DNA of 64,000 nt, from contig MU385743.1 in NCBI GenBank assembly GCA_022497155.1, positions 452,810-516,809 on the forward strand. The letters run 5' to 3'. Shown piece by piece: positions 11,114 to 22,056 of this stretch. The first letter of the stretch is position 1; the number at the start of each line of letters is the position of its first letter. This DNA comes from Whalleya microplaca. Its lineage: Eukaryota; Ascomycota; Sordariomycetes; Xylariales; Xylariaceae. The notes beneath the pieces are model-generated. The model was not told where the DNA came from, ran no database searches, and worked only from the letters and a program-made list of their open reading frames with translations. Both the position numbers and the translations under genes were made by a program.

Positions 11114-13463
11114 TTAGACCCGTCCTATGGGCTTCTTACGCACCAAGAACGGGCTCGGCATCTCATCTCTCTCCGGGTCCCAGACAGCCGGGCTATCAAA
11201 GCCAGCAGCGGCGCGATCCGCAACGCGGTCCTTGAACGTGCGCTTGGGACTAACATTCGCACTGGCGTTCTCGGACTGCGGGGCTGGCGGGCGACCGCCC
11301 GCGCGCGCCTGCTGCAGCTCGATGAGCGTGCGGCCCTTGATGTTGACGTTGTTCTTGGCCACGAGCTTGGCCTGCGGCTGCGGCTGCTGGTCCGCCGCGT
11401 CCTTCGTCTTGCTGCTCAGCGACGACTTGCGCTGCAGACCGCCGCCGACGCCCGGGCCGTTGTTCTCCGAGCACGCCGCCGCGCCGCCGGCCCCCATCAG
11501 GTTCGCCGCCGACGGGATCTTGCTAAGACGCCGGTTCGGCGAGTTGCCGCGCTCACGCAGCGCGCCGTTGCTACCTTGCGCGCGCACCTGCAGATCCGGG
11601 ACTGAGGCTGCCGGGGGCAGAGAGGGGACGGGCTTGGTGTTGGCCATTGAATTCTGCGTCTTAAGACGGTTGGCGGGGGCCGTTTTCGTGGCCGTGAGGA
11701 TTGGCCGTTGGGGGCCGAAGGGATTCTTGTTAGAGCGAGGCGGACGTGTGGGAGACGGTATGACGGGTGTGTCGTCGTCATCCTCAGACTCTGACAACAC
11801 AGGGTCTTCATCCCGAGCCTTCTTCCATCGGGCTTCGTCAGCGCACTCGTCGAAGATGGACGGCTTGTTGGCGGTAGGCGCCTTGGTGGCGTTGTTGCGC
11901 CGGGGTGATAGGGACAGCGATGCAATTGCTGCGGGTGAGGGTGATGCCATGTCGAGGTCCATGGGTGTTCCGAAGTTGCGCTCGAACATAGTCTGCGCAC
12001 GACCAAACGGCGCGCGCGAGCTTTTCTTCATAGGATGTGAATCCTCAGGCGAGTCAATTGATAACTCGGTAAGATCTGTAGTAGACGGGAATTCGCCCTC
12101 AGTGCTAGTGCTGGCGCCCGCGATAGAGTGCGGGAAGTCTGATTTCGCTAGAGATGACGCCAAGTCTTGGGTCTCGATACCGCCAAATGTGACGGACTTT
12201 TTCTGTAACTCTTCTTGAACTCGCGATTCAACCTCCCCTTCAAAACGTCTTTGGAGTTGTTCTATTTCCTCGTTGACTAGGCGATCAATTTCTAATCGCG
12301 CCTTGACTTCCCATTCCCTTCGAACTGAAGATTCAGTTTCTTGTCGGAAGTATACCTTGTCAGCCTCAATGCTGGCTAGCTTGTCTTCAGCTTGTTTCAA
12401 CTTTGCGTTGAGCGCCTCCAATTTCCTCTTCAACAAGCTGTTCACATCCAGAGCTTCTCGCTCTTTGCGCATTAATCGTACAACAGGGAGGTTGAGCAGT
12501 GTAGCAGTATCCGGTCGTATGTCAGGGTTAACCTTCAAACAGTCTTTGATTACGGCCATAAGCTCCGCCGAATACACTCTAGGTAACGGTGCGACCTTTC
12601 CTTCCTTGATCTTCTGAACGAGCTGGAAGTGCGATTTCGCATTGAAAGGGGGTTCCCGTGCGCAGAGCTCGTACATGATGCAGCCCAACGACCAGATGTC
12701 GGATTTCAGTGTATACCTTTCTGCAGCACATATCTCGGGAGACATATAGAACGGCGTGCCTACATACGTGGAGGCAAAATCGTGTGATTGGATCATCTTG
12801 GATAGACCGAAATCACCAAGCTTGACAGAGTTATCTTCTCCGAGGAATACTAGTCATAATTAGCATGTGTACACGAGATTTCGGTATCCAACTTACCATT
12901 CTCCGGTTTCAGGTCTCGGTGCAGAATGGTTACAACACTGGACGGTGCCTTGGGTTTTGTTATAGTGCCGAGTCCCAAGACATTCTTTCCAACATCAGGC
13001 GGATCAAGACCATAATGACATCGGTACAGGGCGGTAACCAGTTGCGCGAAGATACTCCAGACAAAACCCTCTTCGGCATACTCATTTCTCTGGGTGAGGC
13101 CCCGAATTACTTGGCCAAGATCTCCATTGCCGCAGTATTCCATGTACAGGTATAAGTCTTGAGATTGCTTGAGATGTTCCCGGTGGTAATAGCCAACGAT
13201 GTTGGGATGGCGAAGGTGTGAGAGGATATGGAATTCGGCATGTAATTGTTCACGCTCCTTTTGCGACATCTTCAAGTAGCTGATCTCTTTCCGGCAGAGA
13301 ACCATGCCATCGAGCTTTCTTCTGACCTTTCGGATGACTCCAAAGGAGCCATGGCCTGTGTTCCCAAGCAATAATCAGCATCAGACTGTAGTGCAAGTAA
13401 GCCATTCCAATCTTGTGAACACATACCAATCTTCTCCAACACTTCATACTCTGATTCCGCCAT
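11114..13463 (-). CDS. nimA: NIMA-family G2/M serine/threonine protein kinase
   Basis: Three exons: 13463-13427, 13355-12897 and 12849-11114, giving 743 residues (A. nidulans NIMA is about 700). The introns are 71 and 47 nt, and both junctions are phase 1. The kinase domain spans about residues 7-295: glycine loop GHGSFG (13-18), lysine K35, catalytic HRDLKPEN (158-165), DFG at 178-180, then the activation loop VGTPFYMSPE. A fungal-type insert (DPPDVGKNVLGLG...) precedes the HRD motif. A coiled coil follows at about 298-378, then a long Ser/Pro-rich, probably disordered tail. NIMA promotes mitotic entry and chromatin condensation; that role comes from family knowledge. GC content at third positions rises sharply in the C-terminal third. 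The start MAESEYEVLEKIG is the only one that precedes the glycine loop in phase. Confidence 0.95.
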
Positions 13464-14111
13464 GGTGAATTGGATGCAGGGCACTCTCTAGGTTTAGCGA
13501 TTGCTATGCCATAAACAGAGGATGATAGGAGAAAAGAAAGTGGTGGGAAAACTGTTTCCAGCAATAAGTAATGGATGTTGAGGAGCAAGCTTTTTTAGTT
13601 GAGCAAATTGAACATCAGAAACAGCTGTGAGAAAATGCACAAAGTGTAGTAGTTTGAGTGTACAAGGTACTAGAAATTGTAGCTGAAGTTAACTGTAGCC
13701 CTGGTTCCAGCTTCTTTGATCAACAAACCTCCGGTGACCACAGCAACTGCTAGCACCAGGTGGGACAAACCCGCCAGCCAGCAACCAATTAGGCTTAGCG
13801 TATCTGCAGATGCAACGACGTTATGTGCCCCTAGGTTAGGTAGGCATGCAGGCACGAAGCGAGGCTCTTATCGATAACATCTATTGATATATTGACTCCA
13901 TCATCCGATATCGCCACTTCTCTCGTCCCTCCGATGATGACATACAGCATTACGCCGACTAGCCAATCAATGGCTCTCATGCAAAAGCCCTCCCCTAGCT
14001 GGCGTCGGGTTTATCGGACTGACAACTTACCAGAAACTTCACCCGCCATCGCTGTGGTGAAAGTTGGCGATTATCATCGTGGACCTTTCATTATTGGTCA
14101 TTTAATTTACC
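13464..14111. promoter_or_regulatory. Divergent promoter between nimA and the ankyrin-BTB gene
   Basis: About 650 nt separate the two start codons. CCAAT-type boxes occur in both orientations: ACCAATTAGG near 13785, GCCAATCAATGG near 13961 and ATTGGTCA near 14093. These are candidate sites for the CCAAT-binding complex. No coding signal. Confidence 0.45.
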
Positions 14112-16102
14112 ATGGTTCTTCGCAAGCACGAACTGGAAACGAAATTAAAAGATGACCTCGAGTTAGTCAAGAGTGGAGTGCTCCGGGAGGAGAACCCACT
14201 CGATCTAAGCAGTGAATTTAATGAGCTTCTAGAAGCTTGCCGGCGAGGCGACCTGAAGCGAACTCAGGAGTTGATCTCGGCTGGCGTGAATCTGAATGGC
14301 AAGGACAGCTTTGACTACACTCCACTGATTGTCGTGAGTAGAACTCATTCGCCTACAAAAAGACTCGAGGTGGTTAACCATCGTCTCAGGCAAGTTTATG
14401 TGGGCATTATGAGCTAGTTGAGCTGTTACTAGAGTCTGGTGCATCGGCAGAGCGAGACACTTTTCAGGGTGAACGATGCATCTACAATGCCTTAAACGAC
14501 AAAATCCGGAATCTACTATTGAAATATGACTACTCCAAGTCTACAGATCCATTGCAGCCCTGGGCTGCTCATATCAGCGCTTTACTCACTAGAGATACCC
14601 CAAAGACCTCTGATATCGTGCTGATAGATGCATTCAAGACGTTCGAGCTTCACAAATTCCTCCTTTCTGCTAGGTCTCCCTACTTCCAGAAGAAACTTGC
14701 AGAAGCACCAGACACTGCAACATGGAGGCTACCTCAATCGATCCCAACTGAGTCCTTCCAGGTTGTCTTACAATATTTGTATCTGGGTGATATCCCAAGG
14801 GATTTAGCCGATACTCGAAGTGCTAGCACAGAGGAAGAGATCTTAACTGGTGTTGATAAGATTAGCAAGCAGTTGGAGATTGACAAGCTTTGGGAAGCTA
14901 TCCTCTCGGGTAACGATCGACGGCTGGCGAGGCAAAGGCACCAAGACGAGGTCAATCGAGCCCAGCAACAAATTCAGGATTTTTTTCAGGAAAAGGTGCT
15001 CGGACACAAAATGTTTGTCGACATTCGGAAGGTCAATGAGGTCAAATGGCCTCATGACAACTCCATATTTGCTGATTGTCTACTACGGGCTGATGAAGAA
15101 GGAGACGAAGAAGACGAGGGCCCCGAAAGGCAGGAGTCAAATGGAATTCCAATCGGTCCTGGTGCCGGGACGCGGCAACAGAATGGGGTACTTAAGAAAG
15201 TTAGGAGGTCGATCATTTATCCGGTACACAAGGCGATGCTCATACGCTCACCATATTTTGAGACCATGTTCTCGAGCCAGTTTCTCGAAGCTCAGAAATC
15301 GGAATATCTTCACATAATCAAAGTGGACTGCCTACCAGAGGTGCTCGAAATCATTCTAACGTTTCTCTATACCGAGAGGGTCGAATGTCCACTCGAACTT
15401 GGTCTAGATCTGCTCTATGTGTCCGATATGCTATTCCTCGACAAATTGAAAACCAAAGCTGCAGTTGCCATCAGCACTCTCGGTAGCGGCAACAACAATG
15501 TCTTGATTGATCGGACGCACACTCATGGAGACGATGCAGTCGATGTTGAGGTTGAGCCTATTAATGTATACGACGTTATACACGCCGCCTGGGATCTGCG
15601 AGTGCAGCGACTGGAAGAATTCGCTGCTCGTTACCTGGCGTACCGCCTCGAAGATTATATAGATGAAGAGGAATTTGCCGAGCTCATCCAGGAAAGTGCT
15701 TCGAGGCTCAAAACTAGAGAGGAGACAGACACGATTGAACTTCTAGATGATATTCGGTATTATTTATCTGAGCGCTTCAGGCTGCGGTTCGAAGATGCCG
15801 GTCTGGACGAGATGATGGATGAGAACGGCGAGATCAGTGCCACAGCAGTCGAGGTATTGAACTCTGAGGCGAATGCGGTTACTGCTGCAGATGTCACTGC
15901 GGATGGAAGCCTAGAGTTGAAGAATGCCGAGGCCGTCCCCGCTACAGAAGTCTTGGTAGAGGATCTGACTAGCACAACCGGTGTGGTCAGAACTCTTGAT
16001 GGAGACCTCGTTGATGATGAATTCGCATCCGACGCAGTGAATTATCAACTCTTGCTGCAGAAGATTGATACCATGCTAGACAAGCTTAAACTAGACGCTT
16101 AG
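14112..16102 (+). CDS. Ankyrin-repeat plus double BTB/POZ protein (ABTB1/BPOZ-like adaptor)
   Basis: Two exons, 14112-14333 and 14390-16102, joined in phase 0 across a 56-nt GTGAGT..CTCAG intron, giving 644 residues. Ankyrin repeats occupy about residues 36-105, with the second repeat (ASLCGHYELVELLLESGA) starting exactly at the splice junction. The first BTB domain lies at about 150-220 (SDIVLIDAFKTFELHKFLLS) and the second at about 340-440 (YPVHKAMLIRSPYFETMFSS). A helical C-terminal region and an acidic tail follow. This order is that of ABTB1/BPOZ proteins, which act as Cullin-3 substrate adaptors and have been linked to eEF1A; that role comes from family knowledge. An ATG at 14519 is internal and would lose the ankyrin part. 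Confidence 0.9.
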
Positions 16103-18430
16103 AATATCAAAACAATAGAATACATGGATAAAGATTAACGCACATGATGACGCTGGGGTCCTTAGAGTTGCACATCTGTTAAGGCTAGTTATATTAGAGT
16201 AAACAAAATAATCAATGAGGGTATGAATGTATACCGTGGAGACGTGGCCATTGTAGCGGCCCTCGAACTTACTGCGTGAACCATATATAGCATGCCTAAT
16301 TGGATGAATGATGATCGATATCCGTTCGGACAGCAACCAATGTGTAAAGTCACGTCCAACCCCAGACACGATATATTCCTAACTGGATCCTCCATCCTTG
16401 TTACCCCTTATTTAGCCAACCCATTATTTTCCATAACAGCGAATATTTGTAGAACGGTTTGTGGCTGTCGATGGCCAAGTTATGCTCTGCTGGTCGAGCT
16501 GAACTTTCGAGGCACATTGGCTCGGTCAAACAGGTTACCCGTTCCTGGACTTTATACTTAGCTTCGCACAGACTCTTACCGATGAACTTACTATTCACTT
16601 CATATCTGAGTTCAGCTAGGGGCCATCAGGACCTTTAGTCAGGGATACAAACCTTTTCTCCCTTTAAGCTTATTACAACCTCGCCTCTGTAATGAAATCA
16701 GTCACTGCTGATTCTTCCAGTATGATCTGCTACACATATCTTGCTCCCTAGTAGCACGCAGTCGTAGTCGAGGTGTCGCCCAGAATCCGAATATGCTTAC
16801 GGCAGCACGATCCCAACACTGAACAACCAAGACCGGAATTTGATGAGTGGCAAGATCATGCTGTAGGAGAGGAAATCGGATTTCTGGAATGTTTGGTCGA
16901 TTATGTTTGTCTTACAGGATTGAAATCCTTGTTAGAATGGTCTCGTTCTTATGGTTGCTTCGGAGGATGGCGGCTTGGAACTATTGCTTGCCCAGAGAAT
17001 GTTCTGACAGTAACCGATCGATGAATCTAAACCGCAGTACTGCAATGAGTATCCGAGAGGGAATATCCCAGACGGATGTTGTGATCTCCGTTCGTTGTAT
17101 TTCCTTGATTTTCAAGGAAAGCCATCGAGCCAACCTGACTGATATCTTACGCTGAGGCTGGAAGTCCAATATCCGACTATTCTTACTCATCTCCATTCCA
17201 CTTCCTACTATTAAGAGATTGTTATCGATGTATGGGAACCTATAATCCTATCTCGTAGGTTTGGAATATAGGGTCGAGAGTTCGTGTTGCCGATAGGCGC
17301 AAGTGATTTGTTGGAATTCAGGGGCTCGAGCGATTCGGAGGACAAACGTAACTAGCGTCTCAGTCGGCGTGTGGGCACGATGTTCGAGTCTATGGTGTAT
17401 CTATGCCGATTCAGCTCGTGAATATGCTCGGAGTCTCCGTGGAGTATCGGTCTATCGTGGGATTGCTTGGGTGTTTTCCTACGTGTTGGGGCACAGAGTC
17501 AACAGAAAAAGGGGTAAAGTACTCCATTCTCTTCAGAGATGACAGAATTGTTAGTGTATGTCTAATTTTGAAGATACAGACCTTGTGTCGCTGAGATGAA
17601 GATCGGAAAGGGCCTTGGAAGTCGTTTCCTATAGACTCGATGGTAGGCGCGTTACAGCTCAGCAACGCCATCAGGTAGTGACTTCTTCATCTCTCTCGAA
17701 GTTTTAAGATGGATGATTATTCCATTAACACGGTATTTCGGGAGTTTTGAGCGTGTCGCTGAGGCTGACACCCCGAGAACTTTGACCAAAGTCGTTGAGT
17801 CCTGCCAGCCCAGGCTCACCCCAGCCAGCTACGCGCTCATCACTATGCACGAAAATATCATCACCGATCGATTCCTAGTGTCTCAACCACTCAATATACA
17901 AGACTTCATACAGTTTTAGCTACGCGCTGGTGTGGAAAGCTCGATTGTTCTAAGTCTAGATCCCGTCGAGACGTCCCTCGCAGCCCCCGAGCGACACCCA
18001 TGGGCAGTTTTTCATCGATCCCTCGACGACCACAACAGATACCTTCACAAAACTTTCACAATCAGCTCAACTACCCCATAGCTACATTATAGTTCAAGGT
18101 CTATTATACAATACTTAATACGCGCTGTTCTACTGCTTCGTGGGCGTATTCTCCTCCTCAGATCCGCTTACGTAAATACCCTTAAAAGTGACATTGTACA
18201 TCCTTCTAGGCCACTTAGTGACGAATCCAAAATGAAAGAAGGCCGCTTAGGTGCTACTCGATCATGCTTCTATTCAGTCTTATTGACTTATCACAGTTGA
18301 ATTCGACCCACTGTTTGGCTGGACTATTTAAGGATTCTTCTATGTCCTGGTATTCCTCTCTTCTCCCTTTCCTCTACACCCCGCTCCGCTTCCCCTCGCC
18401 TATCTACTTGCTCTTGCTCTAGCTTTTGCT
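16103..18430. other. Intergenic, no gene supported
   Basis: About 2.3 kb. A short open stretch at 16773-17024 (FDEWQDHAVGEEIGFLECLV...) has some coding-like composition but no recognisable domain and no convincing splice partners. From about 18340 the plus strand becomes C/T-rich, with a TATTTAAGG element at about 18326, and looks like the promoter of the next gene. Confidence 0.5.
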
Positions 18431-20702
18431 ATGTACCCTTCCAACGCGTCGGCTGCTTGCAGTCGTGGGCTAACTAGGTCCCACATCCCCCTTTCTTCAC
18501 CTTCGCCCTCTCCTCCCCCTACGCCCACCCCAGCACCTCACACGGTTCTACCGTTTCCGCCAATTCCTGCAACCCCCTCCCCAAGGGTTTCACCTTCGCC
18601 TTATGGTGCCCGTGAAAGAAGACGGAACTCACGCCATAAGGAACAGTCTCGCAAGGAACAGTCTGAACATCACGTTTGCTCGGCTAGTTGTGTCGCAGTA
18701 AAGGAGCTCTTGCCAGCTCGTTTCTGCCCTCATCAAGTCGCTCGTAAGTCACTGATGTTTCCTTGTTGTCTTCCACTGTAGGCCTAGTGGTCAGTCTCTT
18801 CCATTACATTCCTGGCAGTGCCTCCATACACTACATAGTTGTCGGCATCTCCTCAACCCCTATCCGTGGTTTACATGCCACCTAAGTACCGACTTCCTGA
18901 TGTTGTCCTTCTCCATTGCTCATTGACGTCGCTGTCTTTCATCCCCATCATCATCCCCATCATCATCCATCGTCACCTTCACCATCCTTCGTCCCCTTCA
19001 CTATCCTTCATCCCCTTCACCATCCTTCATTGCCTTCACTATCCATCGTCGCCTTCATTGTCCATCATCAACTCTACCATCCATCACCAACTCTACCATC
19101 CATCATCACCTCTATCATCCATCATCAACTCTACCATCCTCAATTGAACTCTACAATCATCCATTGTTGTCAGTCATCATCATCGTCTACCTTACCCCTT
19201 TTTCTTATTACCTTAGCCTCGTCATCCTACCCCTATCACCCTAGCCCATGCCAGTGACCACCATATGATGTCCATTGCCTAATCGTCCCATCACTCTCCT
19301 TGCCCATCACTCTCCTTGCCCATCACTCTCCTTGCCCATCACTCTCCTTGCCCATCACTCTCCTTGCCCATCACTCTCCTTGCCCATCACTTATCAATCA
19401 TCAACATCCATGCTCTATTGCTTCTGTACTTGTCCATATCCAATCTTCTATTTACTTATAGCTGGCACTAACTCTGTTTTGCCTTATCAGCATCTCGTAT
19501 GAAGAACGGCAAGCGAGTTGTTCGGATTCCCTTCCCCAAGGGGCTATCTGCAGACGAAGCTCGACGGCAACGCGAGCTATTCCCGTCTGTGTCCACTCAT
19601 TCAGAACCACGGCGGAATGGACGACGTACCGATGAAAGAAGATCGGAACAATGCGTCCCCAAACCACCGGCGGCACCCGTCACTCCTCAGAGACCAGTCA
19701 CTCTTTCAACTCCAGTCTCTCCTCTCCAGCTTAACACCCCTGTTAAGCCAGTCACTCCTTTCAGGAATCCGGACTTGAACGACGAGCCACTTCGGTGGTC
19801 TCCTCGCATGTTCAAGCCGGAAGTCGATCGTTACAACTTCAGCTGGTCTGAGTGGGACTCGCCCTCGCGCGAGTTCATTGACACTTCGTACCAGACTGTC
19901 GATAGTCCTCAGGACGCTTTCGCTCATTACCCCCCCAACTTGAGGCATCGGATTCGGGACATCCTAGCGATGAAACCAAGTCCTACCTCGTCCACTCGTT
20001 CAACAGACAGTCTTATGGTAGACTCTGTCCGCTATGAGACTGTCGAAATTGCATCAGACTTCAGCTCTGATGCGTCCATTCATTCAACCCCCTCAGATCT
20101 TTCTTCATGGGTCCATCTTGATGACCACCCATGGTCTCCAAGCATGCTGGAGATGTTCATCCAAGACGAGAAAGATCGACAGTGGTTCCAAGAGAGAGGC
20201 TTCGACGAGCGCGAACTGTCTTCGGACAGTGATTCCACTCATTCATCTGAATCTTCGGGTTCACTTTCATTCGTTCCATTTTCAGCGTTACACGCTGTGT
20301 CCACTCATTCTGAATCTTCGGATTTATCGTCATTCATTACCTTTTCAGCGTTACACGCTGTGTCCACTCCTTCAAATTCGCCTCGCGACTCTCTCTCGTC
20401 TGTTCGCAATCACTTCCAGTCTTTGCGACAGGCACCACTGAACCCTCCTCCGCCTCCTCCTGCTTCTCCACAGCAGCAGTCTTCCGGTTGGAAGTCGCTT
20501 GCTGTTGGTTTCGCAGCTGGAGTTGCCGTTGCCGCCACTGTCACTGCTGGCCTCGCCGTAAGTATAATCCCGCGCCATGCATCCCTCGTTCCCTGCTACT
20601 GGGCCATTTTGGAGTCAAGGACTCCAATCGCTGGTCATGGTATGTATCGAATGAGAAGGTGTTAACTTGGTCACCTTGCAGTATGCTTGGTTCTCCAGTT
20701 AG
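18431..20702 (+). CDS. Ser/Pro-rich hypothetical protein with C-terminal membrane anchor
   Basis: Proposed exons: 18431-18743, 19491-20557 and 20682-20702, giving 466 residues. The first junction (GTAAGT donor, CAG acceptor, phase 1) removes a long 747-nt intron full of tandem repeats. The second (GTAAGT donor, TTGCAG acceptor, phase 0) gives a short YAWFSS end. The N-terminus is Pro/Ser-rich followed by a basic segment (GARERRRNSRHKEQSRKEQS). The middle is Ser-rich with a near-perfect 21-22-residue tandem duplication ending FSALHAVS. The C-terminus is one membrane helix (SLAVGFAAGVAVAATVTAGL), suggesting a tail-anchored protein. The family is not recognised. The long intron could hide further exons: an alternative 38-nt intron ending near 18781 opens another frame. 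Only the large middle exon is firm. Confidence 0.6.
18940..19150 (+). repeat. Degenerate CATCATC/CATCCTTCATC tandem repeat
   Basis: Units such as CATCCATCATCAACTCTAC recur with changes across about 200 nt inside the proposed first intron of the gene at 18431-20702. Confidence 0.75.
19289..19390 (+). repeat. 16-bp minisatellite, six perfect copies plus a partial
   Basis: The unit CATCACTCTCCTTGCC is repeated head to tail six times without change from 19289 to 19384, followed by the six-base partial CATCAC. It lies inside the proposed long intron. Perfect identity suggests recent expansion. Confidence 0.95.
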
Positions 20703-20776
20703 ACATCACACTCCTTTCCTTCTTACAAGGTCCCACATTCATTTCCGGTCTTCGCTTCTTGGTTCGGCTCTTGGTT

Positions 20777-20875
20777 AACGGTTCGGTTTTCTTTGGGTTT
20801 TTGGTTTCTGGGTTTTGATTTTTGGTTTCTGGTTTTGGTTTCTGGTTTTGATTTCTGGTTTTGATTTCTTGGTGA
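20777..20875 (+). repeat. G/T-rich 13-bp minisatellite (TCTGGTTTTGATT-like units)
   Basis: Variants of TCTGGTTTTGATT and GGTTTCTGGTTTTG alternate for about 100 nt, just downstream of the stop codon at 20702 and directly before the polypyrimidine tract. Confidence 0.8.
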
Positions 20876-21195
20876 TTTGCTTTTTCCCTTGCCCATCCCC
20901 ATCCCCTTTCCCCTTTATCCTTGCCCCCTTGCCCCTTTTCCTATTTCCTATTTTCATTTTCCTATTTCCCCTTCCCTTCCCCCTTCCCCTTCCCCTTCCC
21001 CTTTCCTATTCCCATTCCCTTTCCCCCTTTCCCTTTCCTTTCCCCTTGCCTATCCCCCTTCCCCTTCCCTTTTCTTATTCCCCCTTTGCCACCCCCTTTC
21101 CCATTCCCCCTTTCCCATTCCCCTTTTCCTATTCCCCTTTCCTATGTCTCCCTGTTTCCCCTATGCCCTATCCCCCTGTCCCCTGTCCCCTGTCC
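20876..21195 (+). repeat. Long polypyrimidine tract (about 320 nt of nearly pure C/T)
   Basis: The plus strand is almost all C and T, built from CCTTTCC, TTCCCC and CCTATTCC words, with rare purines. The open frames across it, rich in Phe and Pro, are artefacts of composition. Confidence 0.9.
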
Positions 21196-22056
21196 AGCGT
21201 CCGCCCATTTTCGCCATGCCCATAGCGTTCCCCCCTTTTCTTATGTCCTGTTTCCCTTCAACGTTGGTGATTTAGGTAGCGTTTCTGTTTTGCCTTTTTG
21301 TACTGTAGTAGATAGCGCGTGGTTTTGGAAGTTGCGGGGAGGAGGTTGCAGAGAGGAGGTTGCGGAGAGGAGGTTGTCACTCATTTCAGGTCAGTAGTTT
21401 TCTTTCAGTCGCTCATTTCGTCGCTCTTTTTAGTCGGTCGGTCGGTCGCTCGTTTACGGGACCTCGAGGTCTAAGGTTGTCGGGTTGGAGTTGGCTTGGA
21501 TTCTGGAGTTCTCGGGTCTGGGGTTTCTCGGGGCTGGGAGTACTGGAGTCTGGGGTTTCTCGAATCTGGTCGTCTTGGGTCGCGGGGTCGGTGGTGTTGG
21601 TGGTGTTGATGGTGGTGGTGGTTGTGGAGAGGGAGGAGTTTGGTTGGCGGTCAGGAGGGTGGGAGGTTGGCAGCGTGGTGGTCTTTCGTTTGGTCATTCT
21701 TCCTGTTTTTCTATTTTTCCTTGTGTCACGGCGTTGGGTGTTTGCAATTCATTTCCCTTTTCCCCCTTTCACTTTAATTTCCTTGCTATGTCCGTAAGCT
21801 TGCTGTTTTGCCTTGGAGTTGGTAAGTATCCATCGTAAGTCGATAGAACCTGTAAACGGTAAGTTGGTGAGTATGAACGGTAAGGGATTGTCCATTGTAT
21901 ACGAGCATTACGAATCAGTTGGGAGGATACGGTTACTTGACTATTGATGTGGAATGATGGAATTATAATCACAAGTAAAAATAGACGATAATAAACCAAG
22001 TGCTGCGCTAAATAATTTCATTGTTTTTTTGAATTATGTATCTATCTTAAAGTCTA
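21196..22056. other. Intergenic, strand-biased low-complexity DNA
   Basis: From about 21300 to 21700 the plus strand switches to G/T-rich, with repeats such as TCTGGGGTTTCTCG (twice near 21520-21570) and (GTCG)n near 21433. The last 250 nt are the 3' flank of the permease gene. No gene supported. Confidence 0.55.

Noticed and set aside
11127..12218. 363-codon plus-strand open frame opposite nimA
   Set aside because: Shadow of the GC-rich nimA tail; the sense strand has a complete kinase and coiled coil.
16773..17024. 83-codon frame with acidic, Trp/Leu-rich sequence
   Set aside because: Looks mildly coding but could not be extended by any splice pair or matched to a family.
20815..21397. 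Overlapping Phe/Pro-rich frames of 130-160 codons
   Set aside because: Open only because the polypyrimidine tract contains no stop codons in any plus frame.
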